Source of the DNA: Companilactobacillus heilongjiangensis
Lineage (GTDB): Bacteria; Bacillota; Bacilli; Lactobacillales; Lactobacillaceae
NCBI RefSeq assembly: GCF_000831645.3
Contig: NZ_CP012559.1
Span: forward strand, 930,001-994,000
DNA length: 64,000 bases
Direction: 5' to 3'
Within the stretch, counting starts at the first letter, position 1, and each line of letters opens with the position of its first letter. The notes under the pieces are model-generated. The model saw only the letters and a list, made by a program, of their open reading frames with translations. It searched no databases and was not told the origin of the DNA. This document shows positions 17,827 through 26,305 of the stretch, piece by piece. Both the position numbers and the translations under genes were made by a program.

Positions 17827-18453
17827 TTAGTCGAAATAAGTTGTCCATTGTTGTGAATGATGACAATCAAAAGCACGTTTGAAATCATCTGGCATGTTGC
17901 GTGCAAGCGATAAATTCAAAGTCATAGCTTCATCAAGTGTGAAGTACTTGACATCAGATGTTTCGACACCACTGTGGATGTCAGATTCTTCGGGAGTGCA
18001 TTCAAAGAATAGCTTGTAGACGTAATTTAAATTTTTCTTTGGATAGTGATTTTTTTGCATATCTTTAATAGAAATCATTTTTAGAGGTTTAACTTTGATA
18101 CCGGCTTCCTCAAAGGTTTCTTTGACAGCAATATCAGCAGCCGAATAGCCAATATCGCCCCAGCCACCGGGGATAGACCATTCACCACTGCTTTTTTCAC
18201 GCACGAGTAGAATCTTGTCGTCCTTAAATGTTGCAGCACGTACGTCAACTTTAGGTGTTACATAACCTGTATCGGAATCAAAGAATATGCCTAATTGTTT
18301 TGGAGTAACATTATTGGTCAGTTTTGTGGTTAACTTTTTGGTGACATTTTCCAATTGCTCATATCGTTCACGGTCAAAAACGTCCTTGCTGTAATGTTTA
18401 CCCGTTTGGGCAATTGCCTGAAGTTGTTCGATTAATAGTTCCACATCATCCAT
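17827..18453 (-). CDS. NUDIX hydrolase with N-terminal NUDIX-associated domain
   Basis: A 208-residue protein. The first 60 residues resemble the helical Nudix_hydro_N domain (LIEQLQAIAQTGKHYSKDVFDRERY), joined to a NUDIX domain. The NUDIX box reads GWGDIGYSAADIAVKETFEE with AGI. The KE and EE positions that bind metal are present, but the first Glu of the GX5E part is Tyr here and the usual Arg is Lys. Related proteins hydrolyse nucleoside diphosphate derivatives such as ADP-ribose; the substrate cannot be named. AAAGGATGG precedes the ATG. It follows the HTH-TPR gene on the same strand by 60 bp and may be cotranscribed. Confidence 0.85.
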   Translation of the reverse strand: MDDVELLIEQLQAIAQTGKHYSKDVFDRERYEQLENVTKKLTTKLTNNVTPKQLGIFFDSDTGYVTPKVDVRAATFKDDKILLVREKSSGEWSIPGGWGDIGYSAADIAVKETFEEAGIKVKPLKMISIKDMQKNHYPKKNLNYVYKLFFECTPEESDIHSGVETSDVKYFTLDEAMTLNLSLARNMPDDFKRAFDCHHSQQWTTYFD

Positions 18454-18513
18454 TTGCTATTACCATCCTTTAATTTGGATTATAACATTATTGGATGATG
18501 TAGGAGAACGCTT

Positions 18514-19341
18514 TCATTCATTGACCGTTTCATAGTCGCGTTCGTGGATGAAAGCATTGAAGATGTCATAACTCTTGATTGCCAGTTGAGTATTATTTTG
18601 CTTGATTACTTCGGTAATGTTGGCCATCAAGTAGAGACTGTTAATCAACATGAAGTGGGATTCATTACTGATGATGTAGTGGATACCTTGTTCAATCACT
18701 TCAATTGCTAGATCAAATTTGGAAAGTTGGAAATATGATAGGGCTGCTACATAGAAGATTAAATTAAAGTTCTCATCGTATTCCATCTTCGTTAGGTTTT
18801 TGAAAGACAAATTGATTTGACGTAATGTGGAAGTTTTTAAACCTTGTTGTGCGTACACATAGGCTAGGGCAATATTCCCGAGTCTAGTCAGTGTTGTCTG
18901 TTTGCGACTATGGCCGGCGCTAGCAAGTGACAATTTCAAGAGTTCTTTGGCGTTGTCGTATTTACGATCCAGCTTGAGTGCGCAGAGCGCTAAGTAGAAA
19001 TAATATGCTTGAGTTTGCTTGTTAGTTTGAACAGTTTCCAGAACAGTTGGGCGGTTAAGGAATCTGCGTAGTTGAATATATTCTTGATTCTTGTAATAAT
19101 TACTGACTTTTTTATTAAAATAGCTTTCCTTACAAATATTAAAGTTACCAGCCAATGTTAAGTCGTCAAAAACAATTGATAGCTTTTCACAGAGGTTGAT
19201 TAATAATTGTGTGCTGGGAATGTATTTGTTGTGCTCAATTTCAGAAAGGGTAGATTGGGAGCAAATATCTTCGGCCGTCTCGAGTTGAGATAACTGTTGC
19301 TGTTGCCGAACTTCTTTTAAAATATCACCTAAATTATCCAT
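18514..19341 (-). CDS. XRE-family HTH regulator with TPR-like C-terminal region (Rgg/PlcR-type architecture)
   Basis: A 275-residue protein. Residues 5-60 form an HTH_XRE domain (ILKEVRQQQQLSQLETAED, then STLSEIEHNKYIPS). The remaining 210 residues are helical and repeat-like (YYFYLALCALKL, LGNIALAYVYAQQG, LIFYVAALSYFQLSKFDLAIEVIEQG), as in peptide-responsive Rgg, PlcR and PrgX regulators. Whether it senses a peptide is an inference from this layout. A 22-codon frame on the opposite strand at 19485-19553 has no clear ribosome site and does not look like a pheromone. A related regulator lies at 51386-52243. Confidence 0.8.
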   Translation of the reverse strand: MDNLGDILKEVRQQQQLSQLETAEDICSQSTLSEIEHNKYIPSTQLLINLCEKLSIVFDDLTLAGNFNICKESYFNKKVSNYYKNQEYIQLRRFLNRPTVLETVQTNKQTQAYYFYLALCALKLDRKYDNAKELLKLSLASAGHSRKQTTLTRLGNIALAYVYAQQGLKTSTLRQINLSFKNLTKMEYDENFNLIFYVAALSYFQLSKFDLAIEVIEQGIHYIISNESHFMLINSLYLMANITEVIKQNNTQLAIKSYDIFNAFIHERDYETVNE

Positions 19342-19584
19342 ATCTTTTTACACCTACTATTTTTATTCAGTGGAACAAATTATTAAATTGCTATAAGTAG
19401 ATGATATAAAAGCAGTGTATATTTTATGTTCAATTAATGTAAAGGTTTGTATCATTTATGTAAATTTTCAGAAAAATACTATGAATGTCTTTTTTTAAGA
19501 CAGGCATCAAAGCTGAAATAATGGAGAAAATGGATAGAAAATCAGATTATTGATTGTCGCATAAAATTATTTTTCACTTAAAAT
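19342..19584. other. Intergenic region between nitroreductase and the HTH-TPR regulator
   Basis: AT-rich, about 240 bp. It must hold the promoter of the minus-strand regulator near 19345-19400, but I see no good -35/-10 pair. The only small frame (19485-19553, +) is weak. Nothing else recognised. Confidence 0.4.
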
Positions 19585-19628
19585 AAAAAACTGTTATCAA
19601 CAAGAAAATTTGGCGGTAACAGTTTTTT
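19585..19628 (-). terminator. Terminator of the nitroreductase gene
   Basis: AAAAACTGTTA / TAACAGTTTTT with an unusually large 20-nt loop; U-run on the minus strand. Confidence 0.75.
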
Positions 19629-19644
19629 AGTAACGATGCGTAGT

Positions 19645-20382
19645 TTACTTCAGTGAGAAACCTTGTTTCTTCAAAAATTCCGCAATATCAGGACGATGTA
19701 CCTCTTTGAAAATAGCTAAGTTTTTGTCAGTCCACGAAGTATCAGTTGGATGTGTCTTGCGATTCATGTAATAATCTTTAACTGTTTGATCATAAGATGA
19801 CAAGTCATTAAATTTACTTTCATCATAATAATTAGTGGCAACATGATTATCCTTTGGCATTCGTGGTTTCAATTGGTTTTTAAATTTAGGAACACCGATA
19901 GTCATACCAAACAATGGAATTGTGAAGTCTGGCAAGTGTAAAAGTTCAGCAACTTGACTGATATTGTTACGCAAACTTCCGATGTAACAGATACCTAAGC
20001 CCATTGATTCAGCGGCTATTGCCATGTTTTGTGCTGCAATTGCGGTATCGATAATTGAGACAATCATTGGTTCCATATTTTTGATTGGTTCCAGACTCAT
20101 CTCGTGATTGCGTAAAATAGTTGCCTGATGATGCAAATCTGCAACGAATACGTAGAAGGTATCAGCCTTTTTTACGTGTGGTGAGCTGATAGTAATATCT
20201 GATAATTCATTTTGCAAATTTTTATCAGTGATTTCAATGATTGAAAAGGCCTGAACGAATTCTGACGATGCCCCATGTTGAGCAGCAGCAAGTAAAGAAT
20301 CTTTTTGTTCTGCAGTGATTGGTAGATCGGTAAAGTCACGTACAGAGACGTGTTGGAGCATATTTTCAATAGTTGGATTCAT
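19645..20382 (-). CDS. NADPH-dependent FMN oxidoreductase of the nitroreductase family (NfsA/NfrA-like)
   Basis: A 245-residue flavoprotein. VRDFTDLPITAEQKDSLLAAA at the N-terminus is the FMN phosphate-binding region (consensus SxRxF), AAQHGASSEF follows, then AIAAQNMAIAAESMGLGICYIG is the central helix and FMN loop, and GVPKFKNQLKPRMPK is the family's Arg/Lys-rich C-terminal part that binds NADPH. Known relatives reduce flavins, quinones and nitroaromatics. GAGG precedes the ATG. Monocistronic; divergent from the VOC gene. Confidence 0.88.
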   Translation of the reverse strand: MNPTIENMLQHVSVRDFTDLPITAEQKDSLLAAAQHGASSEFVQAFSIIEITDKNLQNELSDITISSPHVKKADTFYVFVADLHHQATILRNHEMSLEPIKNMEPMIVSIIDTAIAAQNMAIAAESMGLGICYIGSLRNNISQVAELLHLPDFTIPLFGMTIGVPKFKNQLKPRMPKDNHVATNYYDESKFNDLSSYDQTVKDYYMNRKTHPTDTSWTDKNLAIFKEVHRPDIAEFLKKQGFSLK

Positions 20383-20501
20383 TTTAAAAACCTCATTTTT
20401 ACAATTTCTAGTTCGATATATAGAGTAACACTAGAATGACGTATTAAATAGCCATGACCTTTGGTACACTTAAACCAAAATAAATTATCTGGAGGAGAGC
20501 C

Positions 20502-20882
20502 ATGAAAAAGGGAATCGAATTGGATATGGTGGTTTCTGATGCTTTGACTGCAGCGGAAACTTTTGGAAAAGTATTTGCCGTTAAAATTTTAGAAGTTCAA
20601 AGTACTGTTAAAAAAGATGATACTGTTTTGGTGGATATGGAAGGGATGCATATTCATTTTCTAAGTAAGAATGAAGAAGTTGGCTTTAAAATTCCAGTTG
20701 AGACGCCATCATCAGTTTGGGTCAATGTGATTGTTGACGATATTGAAGCTACACATGATGCCGCCGTGGCTGCCGGTTTTGAATTGGTTATTCCGATTAC
20801 TAAAGAGCAGTATGAGGGTATGAAATATATGTTATTGAAAGATACCGATAATTATCAATGGATGGTTTATCAAGCTGAGTAA
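20502..20882 (+). CDS. VOC (glyoxalase/PhnB-like) family protein
   Basis: A 126-residue single vicinal-oxygen-chelate domain. It begins ELDMVVSDALTAAETFGKVF and shows DMEGMHIHFLSKNEEVGF and VNVIVDDIEATHDAAVAAGFEL, the two beta-alpha-beta-beta-beta halves. Residues that would bind metal (His/Glu) are partly replaced, so enzymatic activity is uncertain; similar small proteins include antibiotic-binding and PhnB-like members. GGAGGAG precedes ATG 20502. The 601-residue membrane protein follows 25 bp downstream with a GGGGG Shine-Dalgarno, so the two could be cotranscribed. Confidence 0.78.
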   Translation: MKKGIELDMVVSDALTAAETFGKVFAVKILEVQSTVKKDDTVLVDMEGMHIHFLSKNEEVGFKIPVETPSSVWVNVIVDDIEATHDAAVAAGFELVIPITKEQYEGMKYMLLKDTDNYQWMVYQAE

Positions 20883-20907
20883 AAATTAATTAAAGGGGGA
20901 AGCAAGT

Positions 20908-22713
20908 ATGTTATTACTATTTCTATTACTGACATTAGAATTTACAATTCTGTCATTTGTCCCATTTGGATATGCATTAGTTAAAAACCACAGCACCAGT
21001 TTGCGAGTTCAATTTCATGTTGTGGTTCAAATATTATTGTTTCTGTTGGCGTTATTTTTCATTTATTTTGCCAATCCAGATCAGACTTGGAAAGTAGTTA
21101 TTGAGTTCAATTTGTTATCGTTGGCAATTTCGGCAGCGTTACACGGAGTTATCTTAACTTTTTCCAACAGCATTATTCATAGGGATGGTTCCAATAGACG
21201 TGACGTTTCACAACCGGGATTTAAAATTGCTGGAAAATTTTTAACTATAACGGTGGGGTCTCTAGTTGCTTTAGGCGTTATGATTTTAGTTATTATGGCT
21301 GCTGGATATGCAACAACTAAAGCAGTGGCACGGATTACTAATGTAACGGAGACGGCAACGACCAAGAATGCGCCGATGCCTGTTATTAATTCGCAGAGTA
21401 AAGAAGTTCCAGTAGTTAATTCGTATAAAACTGTTCGGAATCAAATGCAGAACTCGCTTTCAAATGTTCCAGACTCCAATGTTTATTCATTAAACCATGC
21501 GCGAGTTCAGTTCTATCATGGTAAATTGGTTTATATTTCACCATTAGATTTTGATGGTTCATTTTTCCGTTATAACCATTACAAAAAGGTTCCTGGGTAT
21601 TTCATTGTTGATGCAACTTCCAAGAATGCTAAGCCAAAGTTCATTCGGAAGAGTATGCGTTATACGCCGTCAGCCTATTTTGGACATGATGCTTCTCGTA
21701 AAATTTATGCGTCAATCGTTGGTCGAGGACTAGTTATTTCCGGTAGCGCTCCACAATTGGAAATCAATGAATCAGGTCATCCATATTACGTTCAGACGTT
21801 ATATAAGCAGTATGGGCTTTCAAATCGAAAGGATTATCGCAAAATTTACGTAGCGGTGTTGGACTCAGTTACTGGTAAGGTTAATGTTTACAAACAAGGT
21901 GCAGAACCTAAGTGGATTGATGTTACTTTTGATCCCAATATTGCCAGTGACAAAGTTTATTCATATGCAGCCGAACGTAACGGTTGGTGGAATGCTCATG
22001 GTTTCGGTGGTTCTCGTCTCGGCGTTATGAAATCAGTTGAAGGCGTTGGTACTGAAGGACATGATGATGTTTTCACACCGATTGCTTATAAACACAATAT
22101 TTATTACTTCACTTCGATGACTAGTAATAATAAGAAACAGACGTCTGTTTTAGGCTATATGTACGTCAACGCTAAAACTGGTAAGACATATTATTACCGT
22201 GAAGAAGCCGACGCTATGACGCCTAATCGAGCTGATAGTTTGGCGGAAAATCGGATGAAGCAGACCCAGTGGAAAGCTAACATGCCATTGCTTTATCGAA
22301 TTGATGGTAAACCAACATGGGTTGTTTCGATGATTGATGATAACGGCGCTTTCATGTCATATGTTTATCTTTTGGCAAATGGTAACGGAACTCAAGATAC
22401 TGTCGCTGTAGGAACCGATGCTAAATCGACCTTGCAGAAATATCGTAATTTGTTCAACGCTGATTTGGGCACAGCCAGTTCGTCATATTCTGGCAAGAAG
22501 CAAAAATTCGGTGGAACAGTTAAGCGGGTTGTGAAAGTAAACAATAGTGAAATTGCCTTTTTGATGAATGGCAATGAGAATGTCTTTTATGCTTCAATCA
22601 AAGATTATCCACGAAATATGTTTATTCAAAGTGGGGATGAAATCAGTTTTACCGGTTATAAAGACGGTAATGCCGTTGTAGTTGTGAAGGATATTAGTAA
22701 TAAGAGTCTGTGA
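20908..22713 (+). CDS. Large membrane protein with extracytoplasmic domain, function unknown
   Basis: 601 residues. The N-terminal 150 hold four hydrophobic segments (LLLFLLLTLEFTILSFV, VVVQILLFLLALFFIYF, FNLLSLAISAALHGVIL, VGSLVALGVMILVIMAAGY). The remaining 450 residues are hydrophilic and beta-rich, with many aromatic and Gly/Asn residues (ERNGWWNAHGFGGSRLG) and no Cys, and should lie outside the membrane. The last 70 residues (GGTVKRVVKVNNSEIAFLMNG to VVVVKDISN) look like a small OB-type barrel. I do not recognise the family. It is followed by a terminator at 22715-22767. Confidence 0.7.
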   Translation: MLLLFLLLTLEFTILSFVPFGYALVKNHSTSLRVQFHVVVQILLFLLALFFIYFANPDQTWKVVIEFNLLSLAISAALHGVILTFSNSIIHRDGSNRRDVSQPGFKIAGKFLTITVGSLVALGVMILVIMAAGYATTKAVARITNVTETATTKNAPMPVINSQSKEVPVVNSYKTVRNQMQNSLSNVPDSNVYSLNHARVQFYHGKLVYISPLDFDGSFFRYNHYKKVPGYFIVDATSKNAKPKFIRKSMRYTPSAYFGHDASRKIYASIVGRGLVISGSAPQLEINESGHPYYVQTLYKQYGLSNRKDYRKIYVAVLDSVTGKVNVYKQGAEPKWIDVTFDPNIASDKVYSYAAERNGWWNAHGFGGSRLGVMKSVEGVGTEGHDDVFTPIAYKHNIYYFTSMTSNNKKQTSVLGYMYVNAKTGKTYYYREEADAMTPNRADSLAENRMKQTQWKANMPLLYRIDGKPTWVVSMIDDNGAFMSYVYLLANGNGTQDTVAVGTDAKSTLQKYRNLFNADLGTASSSYSGKKQKFGGTVKRVVKVNNSEIAFLMNGNENVFYASIKDYPRNMFIQSGDEISFTGYKDGNAVVVVKDISNKSL

Positions 22714-22714
22714 A

Positions 22715-22767
22715 AATGTTATCGGTAAACGAATTGACTGATGTTCGTTAACTGATAGCATTTTTTT
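22715..22767 (+). terminator. Terminator of the large membrane protein gene
   Basis: AATGTTATCGGTAAACGAA pairs imperfectly with TTCGTTAACTGATAGCATT, followed by seven T. Confidence 0.88.
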
Positions 22768-22884
22768 AATAATTAGTATTTTTCGCACTTTATTGCTATT
22801 TCTAGTGGATATAAAGATGATACAATGTCCGTACTAGAGTATGAATTCGTTTAATAATTGGTTTTTCTTAATGGAGGTTTAGAA

Positions 22885-23361
22885 ATGATTAATCAACGTA
22901 GAACTGGCTACACGGTTAACCAGATAGCTGATTGGTATTTAAGTAAATCAAGTATGTCGCCTAAAAAATTACAAAAAATACTTTATTATGCTTATGCTTG
23001 GGTTCTGACATTGAGCAACGATGATATTAATCATTTAGAGAATAGGTTATTCGATGATGATATTGAAGCATGGGCACATGGGCCTGTTATATATACTGTT
23101 TATGAAGAATATAAATTATTTGGTTACAATGATATTCCTAGATACGATGGGGAAGTTGTAATGCTTTCTGAGGATATTAGTGATATTTTAAATCAAGTTT
23201 GGGATGAGTATGGATCATTTACGGCGGACCAGTTAGAAAGTATTACACATCAAGAATCACCCTGGATACGTGCGCGGGAAGGTGTTTCACCTTTGGCCTA
23301 CAGTGATAAGGCTATAAGTGATAGAGATATATACAAATGTTACATAGAAAGGGTTGCTTAA
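22885..23361 (+). CDS. Panacea (SocA/GepA-like, DUF4065) domain protein, candidate antitoxin
   Basis: A 158-residue protein. The Panacea core is readable: TVNQIADWYLSK, MSPKKLQKILYYAYAWVL, EAWAHGPVIYTVYEEYKLFG, and the C-terminal ITHQESPWIRAREG. In the literature Panacea domains act as antitoxins that neutralise many unrelated toxins encoded next to them (PanAT systems), and SocA is a proteolytic adaptor antitoxin in Caulobacter. ATG 22885 has GGAGG seven bases upstream; an earlier in-frame codon at 22858 lies before that site. The next gene begins within its last eight bases, so the pair is translationally coupled. A phage origin is possible. Confidence 0.85.
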   Translation: MINQRRTGYTVNQIADWYLSKSSMSPKKLQKILYYAYAWVLTLSNDDINHLENRLFDDDIEAWAHGPVIYTVYEEYKLFGYNDIPRYDGEVVMLSEDISDILNQVWDEYGSFTADQLESITHQESPWIRAREGVSPLAYSDKAISDRDIYKCYIERVA

Positions 23362-23914
23362 TATCTCTAAGAAATCCAGAAAAAGGTTTAATACTATTAA
23401 GCCTAAAACTAATGTAGTCAATCCATTTGTCACTTTCAATAAACATGAAAATGTTAGCGTTGAATTATCTAATTATCCTAATTGGATGAACTCTGTTGAT
23501 GTGAAGGGATTTAATAACTTTTATCATGATTCTGAAGAAGCCTGTTATGTGGCATACCAAATATTAAATAAAATGATTTCTTTTATTAGAACTCATTCAA
23601 AAGAAATTATTTCGAACCAGTACACGCATTGTCATACTATTTCTTCCAAAGAGAAGCGTGAACTGATAGTGAAGGTTAATTGTCAGATTAATAAATTTAG
23701 TTTGGATCCACAGATTAGTCTATGGGAAATTGCAGTAAGCAATAGTGGTGGAGTTCGAGTGATCTTTGGGTTATATAACAACGATGACAATTTTTATTTT
23801 TATCCATTATTTATTGATGCTCACCATCAAATTTACTCCGATTCAAAGTTTCGTTCTAATTATTCTAAAATTTGTAAAACCAGGTTTCAGGATATGAAAA
23901 AGCCTTCATACTAG
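23354..23914 (+). CDS. Candidate toxin partner of the Panacea protein
   Basis: A 186-residue protein starting at TTG 23354, overlapping the Panacea gene by eight bases, with AAAGGG upstream. I do not recognise a named family. The N-terminal 30 residues are basic (SKKSRKRFNTIKPK). The rest alternates helices and strands; LWEIAVSNSGGVRVIFGLYNN followed by FYFYPLFIDAHHQIY resembles the end of a RelE/barnase-like sheet, with a conserved-looking His pair. That fold guess is inference. Position downstream of a Panacea antitoxin is the main reason to call it a toxin. Base composition is more AT-rich than the neighbours, consistent with transfer. Confidence 0.6.
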   Translation: MLNISKKSRKRFNTIKPKTNVVNPFVTFNKHENVSVELSNYPNWMNSVDVKGFNNFYHDSEEACYVAYQILNKMISFIRTHSKEIISNQYTHCHTISSKEKRELIVKVNCQINKFSLDPQISLWEIAVSNSGGVRVIFGLYNNDDNFYFYPLFIDAHHQIYSDSKFRSNYSKICKTRFQDMKKPSY

Positions 23915-24022
23915 TATTGCAGGTATCAAAGGGCTTTGTAAACTCAGCCTCATTGAAAATGAGAGCCTGCAGATTTGGGGGAGCTTTCTTCCTAAATTTG
24001 AAAGTTAAACTACGATATATAG

Positions 24023-24088
24023 AAAAACAAATAGAAGCTTTGTCGCACTTGAATTTATTCAAATGTGACAAAGCTTCTATTTGTTTTT
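24023..24088. terminator. Long stem-loop after the Panacea operon
   Basis: About 30 bp of nearly perfect stem (AAAAACAAATAGAAGCTTTG on the left; two non-Watson-Crick positions) with a 4-nt loop, A-run and T-run on either side. It can terminate both the Panacea operon and the convergent tetR gene. It is longer than needed for termination. Confidence 0.75.
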
Positions 24089-24141
24089 AGCGAAGAAAGT
24101 TATTTTATTGATTTTAATACAAGAGAAGCTATATCGAGAAT

Positions 24142-24741
24142 TTATTTTTTTGCCAAGAAAACGGGCATTAATATTTCGTCAACGATATCAGTAATAACAT
24201 CACGGTTAACTACTTCTTGACTGACAACTTCATTGATGAAGAGGACGCTAGGCAAGTTTAAAACTCGTGGTGATAAGTCCTTTACAACCAATTCATGTCG
24301 GTTTTCAGCTTGTTTTAATATTTGTTCAACAGCATCCTGCAATTGATTTTTAGAATTGGGAGCTGAGAAGAGTTTTTCCATTGGAATTGACTTTAGTCTG
24401 TCACTGACCAAGCCCTTTAATTTATCAGTTCCAAACATATCAAATATTTTGATTAATTGATTGAAGAAATCAACTAAGTCTTGGCGTAATGATCCAGTAT
24501 CGGGAACTGTGACATCTAGCTTAGGGCCAAACGTAAGGATAGCAGTGGCAGCTAGACTGGATTTTTCTGGCCATCGACGATAGAGAACTGGTTTGGCAGC
24601 GTTGGCCCGTTTGGCAACTTCTGCCATTGTGAAATTATGATAGCCGACTTCTTGCAAAAGTTCCCAGGCGGCAGACAAAACGGCATTCTCTAAATCGGCG
24701 CCACGACGGCGTTTAGGATGATCTGATTCTTTATTTGGCAA
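24142..24741 (-). CDS. TetR/AcrR-family repressor, probably of the adjacent MFS gene
   Basis: A 199-residue regulator. The N-terminal HTH is typical: AVLSAAWELLQEVGYHNFTM, AEVAKRANAAKPVLYRRWPEKSSL. The C-terminal part (LRQDLVDFFNQLIKIF) resembles the TetR_C_16/C_11 type ligand domain. It is divergent from the drug-type MFS transporter 118 bp away, with an inverted repeat TAAGATACT / AGTATCTTA between them, so auto-repression and control of the pump are likely. The start is TTG 24741, seven bases after GGGAGTG. Confidence 0.9.
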   Translation of the reverse strand: MPNKESDHPKRRRGADLENAVLSAAWELLQEVGYHNFTMAEVAKRANAAKPVLYRRWPEKSSLAATAILTFGPKLDVTVPDTGSLRQDLVDFFNQLIKIFDMFGTDKLKGLVSDRLKSIPMEKLFSAPNSKNQLQDAVEQILKQAENRHELVVKDLSPRVLNLPSVLFINEVVSQEVVNRDVITDIVDEILMPVFLAKK

Positions 24742-24767
24742 ATTAATTCACTCCCATGCTTGCATTT

Positions 24768-24825
24768 TAAGATACTAGGGTATACTATTCAATTCATCAA
24801 GCAAATAAGAAACTAGAGTATCTTA
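24768..24825. promoter_or_regulatory. Probable TetR operator region between tetR and the MFS gene
   Basis: TAAGATACT (24768-24776) and its complement AGTATCTTA (24817-24825) face each other, flanking TATACT (24781-24786) which can serve as the -10 of the MFS gene with TTGCAT upstream. Confidence 0.5.
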
Positions 24826-24859
24826 TTCGCTTATTAAAGAAAATCCCGAGGTGGTTAGG

Positions 24860-26284
24860 ATGCAATCTCAAAATATTAAAAAAGAAACACAAACGACTTC
24901 CAACAATCGTTCTTCAGTTGTTAAAGTGGCCATTATCCTAGTGTTTGGGGCAATTGCGCCAATGCTTGATACGACCATGACTAATGTTGCGATTAATACT
25001 ATTATGAAAAACCTTAACAGTTCCGTCAATCAGGTTCAATGGGTGACAACTAGTTATATTTTAGCACTCGGAATCTTCGTACCAATTGCTGGTTGGGCGG
25101 TTGATCATTTCAGTGGTAAGAAAATTTATATAACGGCGTTATTAGTTTTCTTACTCGGCTCGATTGTTTCTGGAGTTTCAACAGATATTAATTTCTTGAT
25201 AGTCGGTCGTATTATTCAAGGTGCTGGGGCAGGTGTAATCATGTCGATTATCACAACCTTAGTAGTTAGAGCAGCTGGTCCTATGGGACTTGGTAGCATT
25301 ATGGCTATTGTGGGACTTCCCGCAATCTTAGCACCGATTTTAGGACCAACGATTGGTGGTTTTATTGTTAAAGCACTCAATTGGCACTGGATATTCTATG
25401 TCAATATTCCGGTAGCGCTTGGTTCAATTATTTTACTGTATTTTATGATGCCAGAATTTAAACCAACAGTTTCTAAAAAGAGTTTTGACTGGATCAGTTT
25501 ATTGTTATTAGGTGGAGCTTTTACAACTTTGATTTTAGGCGTTACGAAATTAAGTACTAGTGGAAAATTCACTAATAGTGACGTTTTTGTACCAATCCTA
25601 ATAGGTTTGGCGTTATTAGTGGGATATGGTGTTTACGCTTGGATGTTTCCTAAAAAAGCTTTAGTTAGTCTGAAGTTATTCAGGTTTCCTAGTTTCACAG
25701 CCTCAACGATTTTACTATTAATGTCAGGCTTAACAGTCAACGGGGCCATGTTCATTTTGCCACTATATTTACAAAATATTCGTGGATTAAGCGTAGTGAT
25801 GTCAGGTGTTTATCTGATTTCTCAAGGTTTAGGATTACTGATTGCCAGAAGTCAGATTGGTAAATTAACAGATAAAATTGGTGCACGTTGGGTCGTGTTA
25901 GCCGCAATTGCGATTGCAGTTATCGGAACTTTGCCATTCGCATTCTTCAATACAAAAACAGCCACTTGGTTGATTTTATTGACATTATTCGTTCGTGGAA
26001 TTGCTCAAGGTGGTATGACGATTCCAATTATGTCAGACGCATATTCTGGCGTACCAAGTGAATTAGTTTCAGAAGCAACAACAGCATCGAGAATGTTGCA
26101 AAATATCGGTGGTGCTTTTGGGACAGCTTTGTTGGCAACGTGGATTCAAACACAGTTGAACGGTCAGATGATCACACCAGCACATTTGAATTCAGCTTAT
26201 CAAGGGGCGTTCATGGTTACTGTGGTTGTGACTGTTTTAGCGGTTATTCCAGCTTGGTTCCTGAGCCATCATTTGGATAAATAA
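24860..26284 (+). CDS. MFS drug:H+ antiporter, DHA2 (EmrB/QacA) family
   Basis: A 474-residue, 14-segment transporter. Signatures: motif D1/C at LDTTMTNVAINTIM, VQWVTTSYILALGIFVPIAG, motif A-like GWAVDHFSGKKIY, and the antiporter motif C region GLPAILAPILGPTIGGFI. This combination defines EmrB/QacA multidrug pumps. The substrate is not known. ATG 24860 follows GAGGTGG; the upstream GTG 24851 is inside that site. Divergent from a TetR repressor that probably controls it. The gene ends 21 bp before a deleted copy of the structured repeat. Confidence 0.93.
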   Translation: MQSQNIKKETQTTSNNRSSVVKVAIILVFGAIAPMLDTTMTNVAINTIMKNLNSSVNQVQWVTTSYILALGIFVPIAGWAVDHFSGKKIYITALLVFLLGSIVSGVSTDINFLIVGRIIQGAGAGVIMSIITTLVVRAAGPMGLGSIMAIVGLPAILAPILGPTIGGFIVKALNWHWIFYVNIPVALGSIILLYFMMPEFKPTVSKKSFDWISLLLLGGAFTTLILGVTKLSTSGKFTNSDVFVPILIGLALLVGYGVYAWMFPKKALVSLKLFRFPSFTASTILLLMSGLTVNGAMFILPLYLQNIRGLSVVMSGVYLISQGLGLLIARSQIGKLTDKIGARWVVLAAIAIAVIGTLPFAFFNTKTATWLILLTLFVRGIAQGGMTIPIMSDAYSGVPSELVSEATTASRMLQNIGGAFGTALLATWIQTQLNGQMITPAHLNSAYQGAFMVTVVVTVLAVIPAWFLSHHLDK

Positions 26285-26305
26285 CGTGAGGTGTTCGCTA
26301 AATAT

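Noticed and set aside
19485-19553. 22-codon frame as pheromone for the neighbouring HTH-TPR regulator
   Set aside because: No Shine-Dalgarno, and the peptide is charged without a hydrophobic tail or signal-like part.
23915-24022. Hints of an insertion-sequence end (GGGCTTTGTAAACTC) after the candidate toxin
   Set aside because: No matching inverted copy or transposase fragment was found nearby; too short to call.
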